DNA of 64,000 bases from JAMZMI01 sp039970095 (GCA_039970095.1 JBDVMP010000053.1:1-64000), one strand, 5' to 3'; positions 36,658 to 45,760 are shown, counted from the stretch's first letter. Program-made: numbers and translations. The notes: generated from the sequence alone by a model not told the origin.

Positions 36658-37731
36658 TTATACAAAAGGAAGTTTGGTTACTAGAGCCTTTAGGGTTTTG
36701 TTCCTTACCTGAATAAAAATCTCACTGTCAGGCTGGTGATTTTCCACCTTCACATAGCCAAGCCCAATTCCGATATTGAGCATGGGGCTGATGCTCCCGG
36801 ATGTTACTTTTCCTATTTCGGTACCTTCCTTGTTTACTATGATATAGTCATGTCTCGGAATGCCTTTATCCACCATTTTAAAGGCTATTAACTTGCGGTT
36901 CAGACCTTCCTCCTTCTGCTTTTTCAGATTGTCGGAGTTGATAAAATCTTTGGTGAATTTGGTGACCCACCCCAATCCGGCTTCTAATGGAGAGGTCGAG
37001 TCGTCTATGTCATTTCCGTAAAGGCAGTAGCCTTTTTCCAGTCGCAGAGTGTCCCGCGCTCCCAGGCCTATAGGTTTGATGTCAAAGTCTGCTCCAGCTT
37101 CAAAAATATCTTTCCAGACGGCTTCTGCATCATTCTTTTTGACATAGAGTTCAAATCCGCCTGCTCCGGTATATCCAGTTGCAGATATGATCATTTCTTT
37201 GCCGGCTAAAACTCCCTCTGTGAAATGGTAAAACTTGATTTCGCTCAGATTTTCTGATGTCAGTTTTTGGAGTGTTTCGGTAGACTTGGGGCCTTGCACG
37301 GCAAACAGGGCCAAGGAATCAGAGATGTTTTCCATTTCAGCACCAAAACTGTTATGCTTAGCAATCCACGCCCAGTCTTTTTCTATGTTTGATGCATTGA
37401 CCACCAGCATATATTCAGCTTCCGCTCGTCTATAGACTATGAGGTCATCGACTATGCCTCCCTGGTCATTTGGCAAACAGCCATACTGAGCCTGGCCTAT
37501 TGCAATTTTGGAAATATCATTTGAGCAAGTGTACTGCAGAAGTGGCAATGCTCCGTCACCTTTCACCACAAACTCACCCATGTGTGAAACATCAAACACG
37601 CCCACACCATTGCGGACGGCCATGTGCTCTTCTTTATCAGATGAGTAGCGCACAGGCATTTCAAATCCCGCGAATGGCACCATTTTGCCTCCCAGGGAGA
37701 TGTGTAAATCGTGAAGGGGAATTTTTTGCAT
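36658..37731 (-). CDS. gcvT: glycine cleavage system aminomethyltransferase (T protein)
   Basis: A 357-residue tetrahydrofolate-dependent enzyme that releases ammonia from the aminomethyl group on lipoyl-H protein. Landmarks are MPVRYSSDKEEH near 25, GVGVFDVSHMGEF near 43, the folate-binding ATGYTGAGGFELYV near 185 and LGARDTLRLEKGYCLYGND near 228. Length matches the family. gcvH and gcvP are not in the window, so the cleavage system is dispersed, as is usual in Bacteroidota. Confidence 0.95.
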   Translation of the reverse strand: MQKIPLHDLHISLGGKMVPFAGFEMPVRYSSDKEEHMAVRNGVGVFDVSHMGEFVVKGDGALPLLQYTCSNDISKIAIGQAQYGCLPNDQGGIVDDLIVYRRAEAEYMLVVNASNIEKDWAWIAKHNSFGAEMENISDSLALFAVQGPKSTETLQKLTSENLSEIKFYHFTEGVLAGKEMIISATGYTGAGGFELYVKKNDAEAVWKDIFEAGADFDIKPIGLGARDTLRLEKGYCLYGNDIDDSTSPLEAGLGWVTKFTKDFINSDNLKKQKEEGLNRKLIAFKMVDKGIPRHDYIIVNKEGTEIGKVTSGSISPMLNIGIGLGYVKVENHQPDSEIFIQVRNKTLKALVTKLPFV

Positions 37732-37778
37732 CCTGATCGTTTTTTAATGGACGCAAATGTAACCAAACCGATCAGATT

Positions 37779-38558
37779 TTATCCTAAATCTACCTTGATG
37801 GCCACAGGACAATGGTCTGATCCGAAGTGCTCGTTGTAAATCAGGGAGTCTTTCACTTTGTCTTTGATCTGCTCGCTGGCCAGAAAGTAGTCGATGCGCC
37901 AGCCCACGTTTCTTTCTCGGGCCTTGAACTTGTAGTTCCACCACGAGTACTTAACCTCATCTGGATAGAAGTGCCTAAACGTATCAAAAAAGCCTGCGGA
38001 AAGTAAGTTGTCCAGACCATCTATTTCCTTTTGGGTGTAGCCGGAGGACTTGTTGTAGTTCGGTTTTGGTCTTGCAATGTCTATCTCCTGATGAGCCACG
38101 TTGAGATCTCCGCAAATAATCACTGGTTTTTTTTCTTCCAATGCTGAGACATGGTCGCGAAATGCAACGTCCCAACTCTCCCGGTAGTCGAGTCTTTTTA
38201 GGCCTTCACCGGAGTTGGGAGTATATACAGTGACTAAATAATATTTTTCAAATTCGGCTGTGATTACTCGTCCTTCCTGATCGTGTTCTTCTATGCCCAT
38301 GTCATAAAACACATCGATCGGCTCTGTTTTGGACAGAATGGCTGTGCCCGAGTAGCCTTTGCGGGCTTTGGATGAGTTTATATAAAAATGAAAACCGGGA
38401 ACGGTGCTGATTGCCGTTTTAGCATCTTCAGGCTGTGCCTTGGTTTCCTGCAGACAGATCACGTCGGGGTTCATGGTGTTTACATTTTCGATGAAATCCT
38501 TTTTGAGAATGGCACGGATTCCGTTTACGTTCCAGGAGACTAAGTGAAGATCTGACAT
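37779..38558 (-). CDS. xth: exodeoxyribonuclease III (AP endonuclease)
   Basis: A 259-residue Mg-dependent base-excision repair enzyme of the EEP fold that cuts at abasic sites and removes 3' blocks. The motifs are SWNVNGIRAI near 8, LQETKAQ near 36, GDLNVAHQEIDIARP near 147 and the C-terminal GSDHCPVA with the catalytic His. It lies 47 bp upstream of gcvT on the same strand. Confidence 0.94.
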   Translation of the reverse strand: MSDLHLVSWNVNGIRAILKKDFIENVNTMNPDVICLQETKAQPEDAKTAISTVPGFHFYINSSKARKGYSGTAILSKTEPIDVFYDMGIEEHDQEGRVITAEFEKYYLVTVYTPNSGEGLKRLDYRESWDVAFRDHVSALEEKKPVIICGDLNVAHQEIDIARPKPNYNKSSGYTQKEIDGLDNLLSAGFFDTFRHFYPDEVKYSWWNYKFKARERNVGWRIDYFLASEQIKDKVKDSLIYNEHFGSDHCPVAIKVDLG

Positions 38559-38790
38559 TGAGTAAATTTTTTCTTCAAACTTATAAAGAATTGGATTGAA
38601 TCCCGACGCTGGTGATAGGGAGTTTTGCTGTGAGGCAGAGTGTTATATTGGTAGAATGCAGAATTGAACTAATCCAATGCTAATGATGATTTTTTTAAGA
38701 CAATTTGATCAATTAATCAGATTGATTGTAATAATTTGATGATTTGAATTGTATATTTCTTATACTTACTAAGCCTTAACCAGCCTGTAC

Positions 38791-39201
38791 ATGATAGACA
38801 TCTCAATAGAAGCCACGGCTGTCACGCCGCATGTGAAGATAGATTCGGAGGAGTCCTATATCATCATAACTGGAAAATCATCTCCAGCCAATTCACTACA
38901 ATTTTACCATCCCATTATCAACAAGGTGAAGATGCTCTTTTCAAATAGCACCAGACCTATTACGGTTGATATTGCTTTCAGGTATTTTAACACCAGCAGT
39001 TCTAAATGTCTGTTTGACTTTTTCAAAATGCTAAAGAGCCTGGAGCGTGATGGGAAAGAGCTCATCATAAACTGGCAGTACGAGGAGGATGATGAGGACA
39101 TGCTGGAAACTGGTGAGGACTATGCCGATATCTTAAATCTAGATTTCAATTTTATTGAAGTGGAGGAGATCGAGGTTTTTTCGCTCCGACAGGCGGTTTA
39201 A
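38791..39201 (+). CDS. SiaC family regulatory phosphoprotein (DUF1987), copy 1
   Basis: A 136-residue protein of the SiaC/DUF1987 family. The signatures are TGKSSPANSLQFYHP near 28 and the phospho-acceptor region FRYFNTSSSKCLFDFFK near 65-80. In Pseudomonas, SiaC is phosphorylated by SiaB and dephosphorylated by SiaA, and it activates the diguanylate cyclase SiaD. Neither SiaA, SiaB nor a GGDEF protein is next to it. A close paralogue follows 158 bp downstream. The 232-bp region upstream is AT-rich and contains no gene that I can see. Confidence 0.88.
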   Translation: MIDISIEATAVTPHVKIDSEESYIIITGKSSPANSLQFYHPIINKVKMLFSNSTRPITVDIAFRYFNTSSSKCLFDFFKMLKSLERDGKELIINWQYEEDDEDMLETGEDYADILNLDFNFIEVEEIEVFSLRQAV

Positions 39202-39329
39202 ATATTATTCCTAGCAGTCAAATACAAATCTAAAATCGGCAATATCACTTTCATGCCATTTAAATTCTCGTCCAGCCAAAATCATCGTGGGTTCAATAGA
39301 AAACGATTGCTGAAATATTGCAATGAGCG

Positions 39330-39337
39330 TAGCTTTG
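39330..39337 (+). promoter_or_regulatory. -7 promoter element of SiaC copy 2
   Basis: TAGCTTTG matches TAnnTTTG, 22 bp before the ATG. ATTG at 39306-39309 is a near match to the -33 box. This suggests that the second paralogue has its own promoter. Confidence 0.4.
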
Positions 39338-39359
39338 GTAAAGGTTAAAACTATCCGCC

Positions 39360-39761
39360 ATGCTATTAATCGATGCAACTCCTATTACACCTCTTGTGAA
39401 AGTTAACGCTGACGAGCGCGTAATTCAATTGACGGGTAGATCCTCTCCTGAAAACAGCTTGCAATTCTATTATCCATTGATGGATAAGATCAAGACGCTT
39501 TTTGCAGATTGCACTGAGACCATTCAGGTAAATTTTTCTTTCCAGTATTTTAACACGAGCAGTTCCAAGTGTTTGTTTGATTTTTTCAAGATGCTGAGGA
39601 ATTTCATAAAAGAAGGAAAAGAGGTAGAGATTAACTGGCACTACGAAGAGTACGATGACGACATGTTGGAGACTGGTGAGGATTATGCAGATCTTTTGGG
39701 TCTAGAGTTCAATTTCGTGGAGGTGGAAGATATCGAAATTCCCATGCTGGCCTCAGTCTAA
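39360..39761 (+). CDS. SiaC family regulatory phosphoprotein (DUF1987), copy 2
   Basis: A 133-residue paralogue of the preceding gene. By-eye alignment over the core gives roughly 60 percent identity, with FNTSSSKCLFDFFKML, NSLQFY and DMLETGEDYAD unchanged. The differences cluster in the N-terminal strands and at the C-terminus, so the two may have diverged in partner choice while keeping the phosphorylation site. It overlaps the convergent csaA gene by 4 bp. Confidence 0.88.
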   Translation: MLLIDATPITPLVKVNADERVIQLTGRSSPENSLQFYYPLMDKIKTLFADCTETIQVNFSFQYFNTSSSKCLFDFFKMLRNFIKEGKEVEINWHYEEYDDDMLETGEDYADLLGLEFNFVEVEDIEIPMLASV

Positions 39762-40090
39762 CCTATCGGAGATCCATTGCTTAAAGCTTTACCCGGTTGT
39801 AACAGAACCACCTTGCCTTGATCGTCGTAGGCACCCATCACCAAACATTCGCTAATAAAAGGACCAATTTGCTTGGGAGGAAAATTGACTACACAAATGA
39901 CTTGCTGACCAACAAGGTCACCGACATCATAGTGATCTGTGATTTGGGCAGAGCTTCTCTTCAACCCAATATCCGTACCCAGGTCTATCCTAAGTTTGTA
40001 TGCTGGTTTTCGTGCTTCCGGAAATGGCTCTGCCGATAAAACGGTACCCACTCTCATATCTACTTTTTCGAAATCCTTCCAATCGATCAT
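39758..40090 (-). CDS. csaA: CsaA-like tRNA-binding domain protein
   Basis: A 110-residue single OB-fold protein of the Trbp111/CsaA family. The signature DFEKVDMRVGTVLSAEPFP is at residues 6-24, with SSAQITDHY near 46 and VICVVNFPPKQIG near 63. CsaA is a dimeric tRNA-binding protein with reported chaperone and export-related activity in Bacillus. The ATG overlaps the stop of the HEAT-like gene (ATGA). Confidence 0.9.
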   Translation of the reverse strand: MIDWKDFEKVDMRVGTVLSAEPFPEARKPAYKLRIDLGTDIGLKRSSAQITDHYDVGDLVGQQVICVVNFPPKQIGPFISECLVMGAYDDQGKVVLLQPGKALSNGSPIG

Positions 40091-40725
40091 TTTAATGAGT
40101 TTAACAATTTTTTCAGATTCTTATGAGCGCGTTTTTGATGACTCGGACTTGTCAACTCGGGTAGTCGCTGCTCAAGGGTGTCAATTAGCACCGGCACATC
40201 TTCCGGTAAAATAACCTTCATCCATTTCTCTACATATTGACCAAATTGGTTGTCGGGTGCCATGAGTATTTGCTCAACGATCAGCGGTTTCACGTCCTGC
40301 CTGTATGCTGTTTCATTGTATAGACCCACCAGCATAACCATACCTTTGTCTCGGGTAATAACCGAGCCTCCGTCCATAACTTGAAGAATATTTCCCAGGA
40401 GCTCAAAAGTTCGCTGCGGATGAAACATGGTTATATGGCTGAGGGCGCTCATTGCAATCCAGACAACCATGTTCTTTTTATGATTGAGTAATGAACTGAG
40501 ATCCTCAAATAAGTGCTCTATCATTTTGGGGTTGGACTCACCTATGGTTTCGAGGGTCTTGAGCACATCAAAAAGAACCTTCTGATCCGGAGGGCTGGTC
40601 AGCAGACTTTTCAATTCATGTATTGCTTCGAAATCCTGAGATATAAGAATGTCTTTGGCCAAAGCTTTGTTGGCATCTTGCGTACGCAAACCCTGAGTAG
40701 ATGATAGTCTGTCTATAAGGTGCAT
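40087..40725 (-). CDS. HEAT-repeat-like helical protein, unknown function
   Basis: A 212-residue protein that appears wholly alpha-helical. Paired helices such as HELKSLLTSPPDQKVLFDVLKTLETIG and the segment VVWIAMSALSHIT suggest HEAT or armadillo-like repeats. There is no signal peptide and no catalytic motif. It sits between rnhB (1-bp gap) and csaA (4-bp overlap), so it is probably made together with them. Confidence 0.65.
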   Translation of the reverse strand: MHLIDRLSSTQGLRTQDANKALAKDILISQDFEAIHELKSLLTSPPDQKVLFDVLKTLETIGESNPKMIEHLFEDLSSLLNHKKNMVVWIAMSALSHITMFHPQRTFELLGNILQVMDGGSVITRDKGMVMLVGLYNETAYRQDVKPLIVEQILMAPDNQFGQYVEKWMKVILPEDVPVLIDTLEQRLPELTSPSHQKRAHKNLKKLLNSLK

Positions 40726-40726
40726 G

Positions 40727-41326
40727 TCATTTGAATAGCTCTAATTGCTTCGGTAGAAGCTGAAAACTCATGCGGTGGAGTGCCGTTACGCCAAGTTCGG
40801 CAATGGCCGCTCGATGCTTTTTAGTGGGGTAGCCAAAATTTGTTTCCCATCCATATCCGGGGTGTTCTTCCGCTTTCATTCTCATGAGTTCGTCTCTGTG
40901 CGTTTTGGCCAATATGGATGCCGCAGCTATCGAATAGAATTTGCCGTCTCCCTTCACGATGCATTCGTAGGGGATGTCGCCTTTTGTTCTAAACCGGTTG
41001 CCGTCTATCAGGAGCAATTCCGGTTTCTTGTGTAGTTGATCCACGGCTTTGTTCATAGCCAAAAAAGAAGCATTTAAGATATTAATCTCGTCAATTTGTG
41101 TCTGTGATACTTCGGCGATTGCATAAGTGATGGCCTCTCTTTCTATCAATTTCCGTAAACCCAGCCGCTGACTTTCCGTAAGTTGTTTGGAATCATTCAG
41201 AAGAGGATCGCTAAAATCTTTGGGCAAAATTACCGCTGCGGCTACCACAGGGCCGGCCAAACAGCCCCGGCCAGCTTCATCACAGCCGGCTTCAATTTTG
41301 GTTTTGTCGAAGTAAGATTTGAGCAT
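40727..41326 (-). CDS. rnhB: ribonuclease HII
   Basis: A 199-residue enzyme that removes ribonucleotides from DNA and RNA primers. The catalytic site is complete: GCDEAGRGCLAGP near 15 supplies Asp and Glu, LLIDGNRF near 105 supplies another Asp, and AAASILAKTHRDE near 133 is the family helix. It heads the rnhB-HEAT-csaA run on the minus strand. Confidence 0.95.
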   Translation of the reverse strand: MLKSYFDKTKIEAGCDEAGRGCLAGPVVAAAVILPKDFSDPLLNDSKQLTESQRLGLRKLIEREAITYAIAEVSQTQIDEINILNASFLAMNKAVDQLHKKPELLLIDGNRFRTKGDIPYECIVKGDGKFYSIAAASILAKTHRDELMRMKAEEHPGYGWETNFGYPTKKHRAAIAELGVTALHRMSFQLLPKQLELFK

Positions 41327-41453
41327 TTAGTAAAAGTAAAACAAATAGGAATAAGGGTTTTTATGACTTAGTATATTGTAATTTGGGAAACCCTAGTAGT
41401 GCAGCCCGTGTCTCTTACAACGAGAAATAAAGGCAAACTGTAACCCGGACTAA

Positions 41454-43868
41454 ATGAAAAAATATTTACCTCTCTTCGCACTGTTTTTTTTGGCGGAATT
41501 AAGTGTTCACTCTCAGGCCTTCACACAAACGGTGAAAGGACGAATCATAGATCAGCAAGCTAAAAGCCCGATTGTGGGAGCCACTATCCTTGTCAAAGAC
41601 TCTGACCCTTTACAAGGAAGTACTACCGATGTGAATGGATACTTTCGCATACCAGCTGTCCCGATAGGAAGGCAGACCTTAATTTTTTCGTCAGTTGGTT
41701 ATCAGAGTAAGACCATTCCTAACATTACGGTGAGTTCAGGCAAGGAAACCATGCTTGAAATAGATCTGATCGAGTCCCTGATAGAAATGGAGGAAGTGGT
41801 GATTGTGGCAAGCAAACAGGAAAAAGGTCAGCCTCAAAATGAAATGGCCACTGTCAGTTCTATTTCGCTGAGCGTGGAGGAGACCAGTAGAACCCCTGCT
41901 ACATTTGGAGATCCGGCGCGAGCGGCATTATCTCAGCCCGGAGTGACTACCGGAGGAGATGATTTGCTCAATGAAATAGTGATCAGGGGGAATTCCCCAA
42001 AAGGAATACTTTGGCGACTGGAGGGTGTGGAGATCCCCAACCCCAATCACTTTGCTTCAGTCGGTTCATCTGCCGGGGGTATCAGCATGTTGAGTTCCAG
42101 TGTGCTGAGCAATTCAGACTTCTTTACTGCCGCTTTTCCAGCTCAATATGGAAATGCTTCTTCTGGCATTTTTGACCTCAAGATGAGAAACGGCAACTTC
42201 GACAAAAGAGAATATAGTTTTCAGGCCGGCTTGCTGGGCATACAGGCCTCAGTAGAGGGGCCATTCAGCGCGCAATCAAATGCCTCCTACCTGATAAACT
42301 ATCGCTACTCCACATTGGGGTTATTTTCTGCTATAGGCCTGGATATACTCGGAGATGAGGAAAATGTAACATTTCAGGATCTTTCATTCAAGTTTAATAT
42401 TCCTACTAAAAAAATGGGTCGATTTTCCATTTGGGGCCTAGGAGGGAGGAATACCTATGGAGGCGATTATCTGGCCGGAAAAAACTTCAGGAACGATAGT
42501 GCCTATGCGGCATATTATGTGGCCAACTTTGGCCCAAACCCTGATTCTATTGCTTATTGGACAGAAAACGAACGAGATCTACAGCACATGGGAGCTGCAG
42601 GTGTTACGCATACCATCTACTTGGGTAAGAACACCTATCTCGAATCGGTTTTGTCCATGACAGGTCATAGAACGCGCTTCACTTACGACTCTATGATGAC
42701 CAGGCGGATAGAAACAGAATTGATAGAGGAAAGTGCCGTTCGCATATCCTCATTGGTAAATCATAAGTTTAGTTCACGAAATACGCTGAGGGTAGGTGGT
42801 ATTGTTAGTCGACTAAATTATGACCTTAATAGCGTGGAATGGTGGAGCGGAGATCGAGTTTACAATACGTATTTAGACGAAAGTGGTCACACTTATTTTT
42901 ATCAGGCATTTGCTCAGTGGCAGCACAGGCTGAGCGAGCGATTTACCTTAAATTCTGGCGTACACAGTTCGTATTTTGGGCTCAATGGCAACACGTATAT
43001 CGAGCCTAGGGTGGGTTTCAGGTATCAAAAGGATAAGCAAGTGGCATACACGGGAGGTTTTGGGCTACACAGCCGAATGGAGACTATATCGCTCTACATG
43101 GCACAGCAAAAGCAGGAGGATGGATCTTATGTTCAGCACAACAAAGACCTGGGGTTTTCGAAGGCCGCCCATTTTGTGTTGGGGGTGGAAAAGATGATTA
43201 AGCCGGATCTCAGGTTTAAGTCTGAGGTGTACTACCAGCATCTTTACGATGTGCCAGTATGGCCCCTGGATACAGGGACGGCTTTTTTTGGGTCTATTTC
43301 TATGATAAATCAATATGACGGATATACAGATTTCAAGCTGGCAAATAAAGGCACAGGAAGCAATTACGGTATAGAATTTACGTGGGAAAAGTTCTTTACT
43401 TCTGATCATTATTTCATGGTAAACACATCGCTGTATTCTTCCAGATATGAGGGCATAGACGGTGTGAGGAGAAATACGGTTTTTAATGGAAACTACATTT
43501 TCAACATGCTCGGTGGAAAGGAATACGTTTTTAGAAATGGGAGGAGGGTGCTCAACTTAAATGCAAGGCTGATTGTGGCTGGTGGTAAGCGCGAAGCGCC
43601 AATTAATTTGGAGGCGTCCAGAAATAACGGCTTTACTGTGCGCGATTATACTAGAAACTATGAAAATAAACTGGACCCCTATTGGCGGGTGGATTTTGGG
43701 GTGAATTATAAAATAAACAGGCCGAAAACCGCTTACGTTTTGTCATTGAACATTCAGAATCTTTTTGCCGTGGAGAATGAGTATGCCAGGTACTATGCCA
43801 ATGGCAAAGTGCAGTCTGCGGGGCAGCTGGGGTTCTTTCCTAATTTTAGCTACCGGATCGAATTCTAG
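41454..43868 (+). CDS. TonB-dependent receptor-like outer-membrane protein with CarbopepD_reg domain
   Basis: An 804-residue outer-membrane protein. Residues 1-24 are a signal peptide. A carboxypeptidase-like regulatory domain (about 28-110) follows, with KGRIIDQ, GATILVKD, TTDVNGYFRI and FSSVGY. The plug domain (about 125-235) has VIRGNSPKGILWRLEGVEIP and a Ser-rich segment. The rest is barrel, ending in NFSYRIEF with terminal Phe. There is no SusD partner, so this is not a glycan-utilisation pair. The substrate is unknown, possibly an iron chelate or peptide. It is divergent from rnhB with a 127-bp gap. It abuts the convergent DUF1801 gene. Confidence 0.85.
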   Translation: MKKYLPLFALFFLAELSVHSQAFTQTVKGRIIDQQAKSPIVGATILVKDSDPLQGSTTDVNGYFRIPAVPIGRQTLIFSSVGYQSKTIPNITVSSGKETMLEIDLIESLIEMEEVVIVASKQEKGQPQNEMATVSSISLSVEETSRTPATFGDPARAALSQPGVTTGGDDLLNEIVIRGNSPKGILWRLEGVEIPNPNHFASVGSSAGGISMLSSSVLSNSDFFTAAFPAQYGNASSGIFDLKMRNGNFDKREYSFQAGLLGIQASVEGPFSAQSNASYLINYRYSTLGLFSAIGLDILGDEENVTFQDLSFKFNIPTKKMGRFSIWGLGGRNTYGGDYLAGKNFRNDSAYAAYYVANFGPNPDSIAYWTENERDLQHMGAAGVTHTIYLGKNTYLESVLSMTGHRTRFTYDSMMTRRIETELIEESAVRISSLVNHKFSSRNTLRVGGIVSRLNYDLNSVEWWSGDRVYNTYLDESGHTYFYQAFAQWQHRLSERFTLNSGVHSSYFGLNGNTYIEPRVGFRYQKDKQVAYTGGFGLHSRMETISLYMAQQKQEDGSYVQHNKDLGFSKAAHFVLGVEKMIKPDLRFKSEVYYQHLYDVPVWPLDTGTAFFGSISMINQYDGYTDFKLANKGTGSNYGIEFTWEKFFTSDHYFMVNTSLYSSRYEGIDGVRRNTVFNGNYIFNMLGGKEYVFRNGRRVLNLNARLIVAGGKREAPINLEASRNNGFTVRDYTRNYENKLDPYWRVDFGVNYKINRPKTAYVLSLNIQNLFAVENEYARYYANGKVQSAGQLGFFPNFSYRIEF

Positions 43869-43871
43869 CGA

Positions 43872-44516
43872 CTACCTGTCATGAAAGCCTTTGCCTTCCA
43901 ATATTTTGGGAACGCACTTTTCTATTCGGGAGATTCTGGTCTGGGATTGTTTGGGCTGTGAGAAATGCAGAATATATCCTCTTTGGCGGCCTGGAGTTAG
44001 TGCTTCGAAAGCTGTTTTGAGTTCTGGGTTTTCATCCAGCTTTTGTTCCAGTTCCTCAGGCATGGGCTCAGGGGTCTTCTTGAAAACCACCTCTAAGCCG
44101 GCTTTTTCTATTTCCACAGCCTCATATATGTAAGCCTTGATTGTGGATTCTGTTAGCGCGATTTGATCTGTATTGGTGAATTTAAACAAGCGTGAGGCTT
44201 GTGAGTTTTCGCCGGGTTTATGTAGTAGTTTCTTTTCATCTTGCAGCAATGATCCTTTGAAGAAACTGATAAAGGCATAATCTTTAAAAGCTGCTACCAT
44301 GGCGATGTTTTTTCCACGGTGAGTGTAGCATGGACAATCCCACTTGACACCCTCTTCCAGGCCACATTCAGTAATGATCCTTCGCAGCTGCCTTATTTCC
44401 TGATCCCAGGTATGAACTTTACACTGTGGCGTGCCACCGTACTTGCACCTGCCACATCCTATCTCCAGATATTCCGCTACGGTTTTTGGTTTTTGTCTTA
44501 TCGATTTTCTTTCCAT
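43872..44516 (-). CDS. DUF1801 / YdeI-OmdA-associated domain protein
   Basis: A 214-residue soluble protein. The central DUF1801 segment shows VKWDCPCYTHRGKNIAMV and FKDYAFISFFKG. The C-terminal segment, ALTPGRQRGYILHFSQPK, is the YdeI/OmdA-associated end linked to bacteriocin resistance in other bacteria. The N-terminus has a Cys-rich patch GCGRCKYGGTPQC near 20, which could bind metal. ATG 44516 is preceded by an AGG, and the upstream TTG is less likely. It is the last gene of the ArsR-SRPBCC-DoxX run. Confidence 0.75.
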   Translation of the reverse strand: MERKSIRQKPKTVAEYLEIGCGRCKYGGTPQCKVHTWDQEIRQLRRIITECGLEEGVKWDCPCYTHRGKNIAMVAAFKDYAFISFFKGSLLQDEKKLLHKPGENSQASRLFKFTNTDQIALTESTIKAYIYEAVEIEKAGLEVVFKKTPEPMPEELEQKLDENPELKTAFEALTPGRQRGYILHFSQPKQSQTRISRIEKCVPKILEGKGFHDR

Positions 44517-44540
44517 CCTAATCTCGTATTTCAACAGGCT

Positions 44541-44921
44541 CTAACCCTGGATCAACTTTCGACTGGGAGGTCTGAAGTACCAGGAAACACAAGTAAGAAT
44601 AAGGAGCAACACAGAGGGGAATATTTCCCCGAAAGGGTCGCTCAAAAATATATGAGAAGCCAGTGCACCCGACATGGCGAAGAAGAATCCTGCATAGGCC
44701 CATTCTTTGAGAAGAGGGAGTTTTGGCAGTAATGCAACTACGGTTCCAAGTATTTTCCATGTTCCCAAGATGCTTAGAAAATAGACCGGGTAGCCAAGAT
44801 GTTCAACAGTACGGTCAATTTCATCTTCCATACGAATAAGTTGGACAATGGCTGATGATACCATACCTAGCGACATCCACAGAGTGGCGATCCAATAAAT
44901 AATTTTATCTCTTTTTTTCAT
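44541..44921 (-). CDS. DoxX-like family membrane protein
   Basis: A 126-residue protein with four hydrophobic segments. The DoxX-like signature HLGYPVYFLSILGTWKILG lies near 42-60. DoxX-like proteins are small membrane proteins of mostly unknown function, some linked to redox stress. The start overlaps the SRPBCC stop (ATGA). Confidence 0.85.
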   Translation of the reverse strand: MKKRDKIIYWIATLWMSLGMVSSAIVQLIRMEDEIDRTVEHLGYPVYFLSILGTWKILGTVVALLPKLPLLKEWAYAGFFFAMSGALASHIFLSDPFGEIFPSVLLLILTCVSWYFRPPSRKLIQG

Positions 44922-45382
44922 AACGTTTTTAATGAGTTAAGTGCATTTTGTAGCCTATTGTGAGCCATGTTAAGGCCTTGTGCAAATGGCAACTGCAATA
45001 TCTGATCACGTATTTCTACAGACCGGTATAATATGTGCATAGATAATTTACTTTTTTTTGCGCTCTCGGAAGTGAACTCCAGAAACTCTAGTTGGGCGGG
45101 GAAACCAGCCATTTCGAAAGTTCGCGTAATTTTTTGATTCGGCACAAACTCGTGGATGGTGCCATGGAAATTGTGCTTGTTTCCCATTGGGTCTGTTGTT
45201 TTAAACCGATAACCGCCGTGAGCTTTATTTTCTAGTTTCAGTACTTTCGTTCCCATCCATTGCTCTACGTACTCGGGCTTTTCATAAGCCATAAATAGCA
45301 GACTGACAGGCAGGTCAAACTTCCTCACGATGATCAGATCTTGCCTGCCGTCCTCGGCATGGATTTTTGTTTTAAGTTCCAT
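44918..45382 (-). CDS. SRPBCC (AHSA1-type) ligand-binding protein
   Basis: A 154-residue START-like helix-grip protein of the AHSA1 group. The N-terminal VRKFDLPVSLLFMAYEKPEYVEQWMG is recognisable in parts near 22-46, followed by GGYRFKTTDPMGN. These proteins bind small hydrophobic ligands in a central cavity. In Bacteroidota they are often encoded with an ArsR regulator and a DoxX protein, as here. The start overlaps the arsR stop by one base. Confidence 0.87.
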   Translation of the reverse strand: MELKTKIHAEDGRQDLIIVRKFDLPVSLLFMAYEKPEYVEQWMGTKVLKLENKAHGGYRFKTTDPMGNKHNFHGTIHEFVPNQKITRTFEMAGFPAQLEFLEFTSESAKKSKLSMHILYRSVEIRDQILQLPFAQGLNMAHNRLQNALNSLKTL

Positions 45383-45705
45383 TATTGATTGGGTTGATGG
45401 TTTTTCATAATGGCCTCTAGCCTATTGAAACGGTCATCCCACATTTGCCTAAAGGGTTCAATAAAATCAGCTACGCTTTTAAGTTTTTGTGCATTGAGAT
45501 GATAATGGATCTCTCTGCCCTGCTGCTCTTGCGAAAGCAACTCACACTCAGTAAGGATCTGCAAGTGCTTAGAAACAGTGGGTCGGGCGGTATCAAAATT
45601 GGCGGCTATGGCTCCTGCCGTAAGCGATTGTGTCGTGACCAAAAGTAGAATAGCCCTGCGTGTGGGATCTGCTATCGCCTGAAATACATCTCTCCTTACT
45701 TTCAT
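45382..45705 (-). CDS. ArsR/SmtB family winged-helix regulator
   Basis: A 107-residue repressor-type protein. The HTH recognition region is TARPTVSKHLQILTECELL near 44-62, and the wing is QEQQGREIHYHL. The Cys-based metal site of classic ArsR (ELCVCDL) is absent, so it probably senses a small organic molecule or acts by another route. It heads the four-gene operon. Two perfect palindromes upstream are likely its own operators. Confidence 0.9.
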   Translation of the reverse strand: MKVRRDVFQAIADPTRRAILLLVTTQSLTAGAIAANFDTARPTVSKHLQILTECELLSQEQQGREIHYHLNAQKLKSVADFIEPFRQMWDDRFNRLEAIMKNHQPNQ

Positions 45706-45708
45706 TAT

Positions 45709-45753
45709 GTAGTCATTTGACTACAAATATATGTGTAGTTAAATAACTACACA
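45709..45753. promoter_or_regulatory. paired palindromic operators of the ArsR operon
   Basis: GTAGTCA-TT-TGACTAC (45709-45724) is a perfect palindrome starting 4 bp before the arsR ATG. TGTGTAGTTA-AA-TAACTACACA (45732-45753) is a second perfect palindrome with 10-bp arms. Both share GTAG-T-A...T-A-CTAC half-sites, and their centres are 26 bp apart. This is what an autoregulatory ArsR dimer pair would need. The link to ArsR is inference. Confidence 0.75.
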
Positions 45754-45760
45754 AATTTAT

